From Acidobacteriota bacterium (lineage in GTDB: Bacteria; Acidobacteriota; Terriglobia; Terriglobales; Acidobacteriaceae): a DNA stretch of 5,499 nucleotides. Location of the stretch: positions 1 to 5,499 of the forward strand of contig QIAS01000057.1 in NCBI GenBank assembly GCA_003225615.1, written 5' to 3'. The notes beneath the pieces were generated by a model that saw only the letters and a program-made list of their open reading frames with translations, had not been told where the DNA came from and searched no databases. This document shows positions 4,621 through 5,499 of this stretch, piece by piece. The stretch's first letter is position 1, and each line of letters opens with the position of its first letter. The translations under genes and the position numbers were made by a program.

Positions 4621-5481
4621 GTGCCGCTTTTCCGCAACCTGCGCGTTACCCTCGAGATGATCAAGTGGGAACATTCCGTCTTCGCGCTCCCCTTTGCTCT
4701 TTGCGGCGCCATGCTTGCTGCCAACGGCCGGCCTACTTTGCATCAACTTGCCTGGATCATCGTCGCTATGGTCTCCGCCCGATCCGCCGCCATGGCCTTC
4801 AACCGCCTCGCCGACGCATCCCTTGATGCCGCCAACCCCCGCACTCAAACGCGCGCCTTACCCGCAGGCACTCTGACGCCCGGCTTCGTCACGATATTCG
4901 TGATTGTCTCCTGCGCAATATTCATCGTCGCCGCCTCCCAATTGAATCGCCTCACGCTCGCCCTTTCCCCCGTCGCCCTCGCCATAGTTCTGCTGTATTC
5001 GTACACCAAACGTTTCACCCGCTGGTCCCACCTGATGCTCGGACTAGCCCTCGGCATCGCTCCCGCAGCGGCCTGGATCGCCGTGCGCGCCTCGCTCGAT
5101 CCTCGCATCCTGCTCCTCACCGCCGCCGTAACCTTCTGGGTAGCCGGCTTTGACGTCCTCTACGCCTGCCAGGACCACGCCTTCGATCACCAAGCCGGGC
5201 TGCACTCCGTACCCCGCTACTTTGGTATCGCCAACTCACTCTGGATCTCACGCTTATTTCATTTATTGATGTTGCTTCTGCTCATCAGCCTGATCATTTC
5301 TTTTGGCTTGGGAAAGCTGGCAATAGTGGGCGTGGCAATCGTCGCGTCGTTGCTGACATACGAGCACTCCCTCGTAAAAGCCCACGACCTCTCCAAACTC
5401 AACGCCGCCTTTTTCACCATGAACGGAGTAATCTCGGTAGTATTCTTCTGCTTCGTGGCGGGAGACTTGTTATTACGCTAG
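4621..5481 (+). CDS. ubiA: UbiA-family polyprenyltransferase (MqnP-like, quinone biosynthesis)
   Basis: The product from GTG 4621 has 286 residues and about nine membrane segments. It carries both aspartate-rich motifs of UbiA enzymes: N61-R-L-A-D65-x-x-x-D69 followed by NPRTxTRALPAG, and D178-V-L-Y181-A-C-Q-D185-x-x-x-D189 followed by GLHSVP. These bind Mg2+ and the polyprenyl diphosphate for prenyl transfer to an aromatic acid at the cytoplasmic membrane. The N-terminal EMIKWEHSVFALPFAL and YACQD forms are typical of the subgroup labelled putative 4-hydroxybenzoate polyprenyltransferase. In organisms with only menaquinone this subgroup is usually assigned to MqnP of the futalosine pathway. 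The open frame extends to TTG 4588, but that codon lies in the -35 box, and no Shine-Dalgarno is seen before 4588, 4621 or the ATG at 4657. A leaderless GTG start is my choice. Family assignment is strong; substrate is inferred. Confidence 0.88.
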   Translation: MPLFRNLRVTLEMIKWEHSVFALPFALCGAMLAANGRPTLHQLAWIIVAMVSARSAAMAFNRLADASLDAANPRTQTRALPAGTLTPGFVTIFVIVSCAIFIVAASQLNRLTLALSPVALAIVLLYSYTKRFTRWSHLMLGLALGIAPAAAWIAVRASLDPRILLLTAAVTFWVAGFDVLYACQDHAFDHQAGLHSVPRYFGIANSLWISRLFHLLMLLLLISLIISFGLGKLAIVGVAIVASLLTYEHSLVKAHDLSKLNAAFFTMNGVISVVFFCFVAGDLLLR

Positions 5482-5490
5482 AGGGGCGGT

Positions 5491-5499
5491 TTTGAAAGG
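5491..5499. repeat. Partial second copy of the TTTGAAAGG repeat motif at the window edge
   Basis: TTTGAAAGG at 5491-5499 is identical to 4513-4521, the point where the upstream 25-base array meets the GGCGCGCC hairpin. It lies ten bases after the prenyltransferase stop. Nine bases could match by chance. The sequence past the edge decides. Confidence 0.3.

Overview
The window looks like a GC-rich acidobacterial chromosome segment. This is inferred from the style of the minor pilin proteins, a secreted protein with DUF3395-like domains, a UbiA-family enzyme of the menaquinone type, and a CTCTGCG-rich intergenic repeat of the kind scattered through Acidobacteria and other soil phyla. No rRNA or marker gene is present, so the phylum call rests on memory of these families. 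All supported genes are on the + strand.

Positions 1-3260 hold the end of a type IV pilus minor pilin operon. In order it contains the C-terminal tail of a GspH/FimT-like pseudopilin (2-82), a PilV-like prepilin (98-706), a PilW-like prepilin (711-1578) and a large PilX-like protein (1598-3193). A strong intrinsic terminator follows at 3228-3259. Gaps between genes are 4-19 bases, so they are probably co-transcribed from a promoter upstream of the window. Such minor pilins are processed by prepilin peptidase and form a priming complex at the pilus tip. The pilW reading frame is broken by one extra base at a CCCC run (1179-1182). Removing one C gives a continuous 288-residue protein.

Positions 3261-4317 hold a separate transcription unit. 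It has a weak promoter candidate and a strong Shine-Dalgarno sequence, and encodes a 268-residue exported protein of unknown function. The mature protein has two diverged copies of one domain that resembles the C-terminal domain of eukaryotic DNAJC11 (DUF3395), separated by an aromatic-rich segment.

Positions 4318-4620 are non-coding and dense in repeats: a CTCTGCG array ending in an inverted repeat, three 25-base tandem units, a perfect GGCGCGCC hairpin and a second imperfect hairpin. They end in a promoter whose TATAAT box lies six bases before a GTG codon.

Positions 4621-5481 encode a membrane-bound UbiA-family prenyltransferase, most likely the MqnP-type enzyme of quinone synthesis. Its mRNA may be leaderless. 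The last bases of the window repeat the TTTGAAAGG motif of the upstream intergenic repeat.

The three units appear functionally independent. I found no CRISPR array, defence system or transposon. The best leads are the pilW frame break, the duplicated DNAJC11-like domain, the leaderless prenyltransferase start and the composite intergenic repeat.
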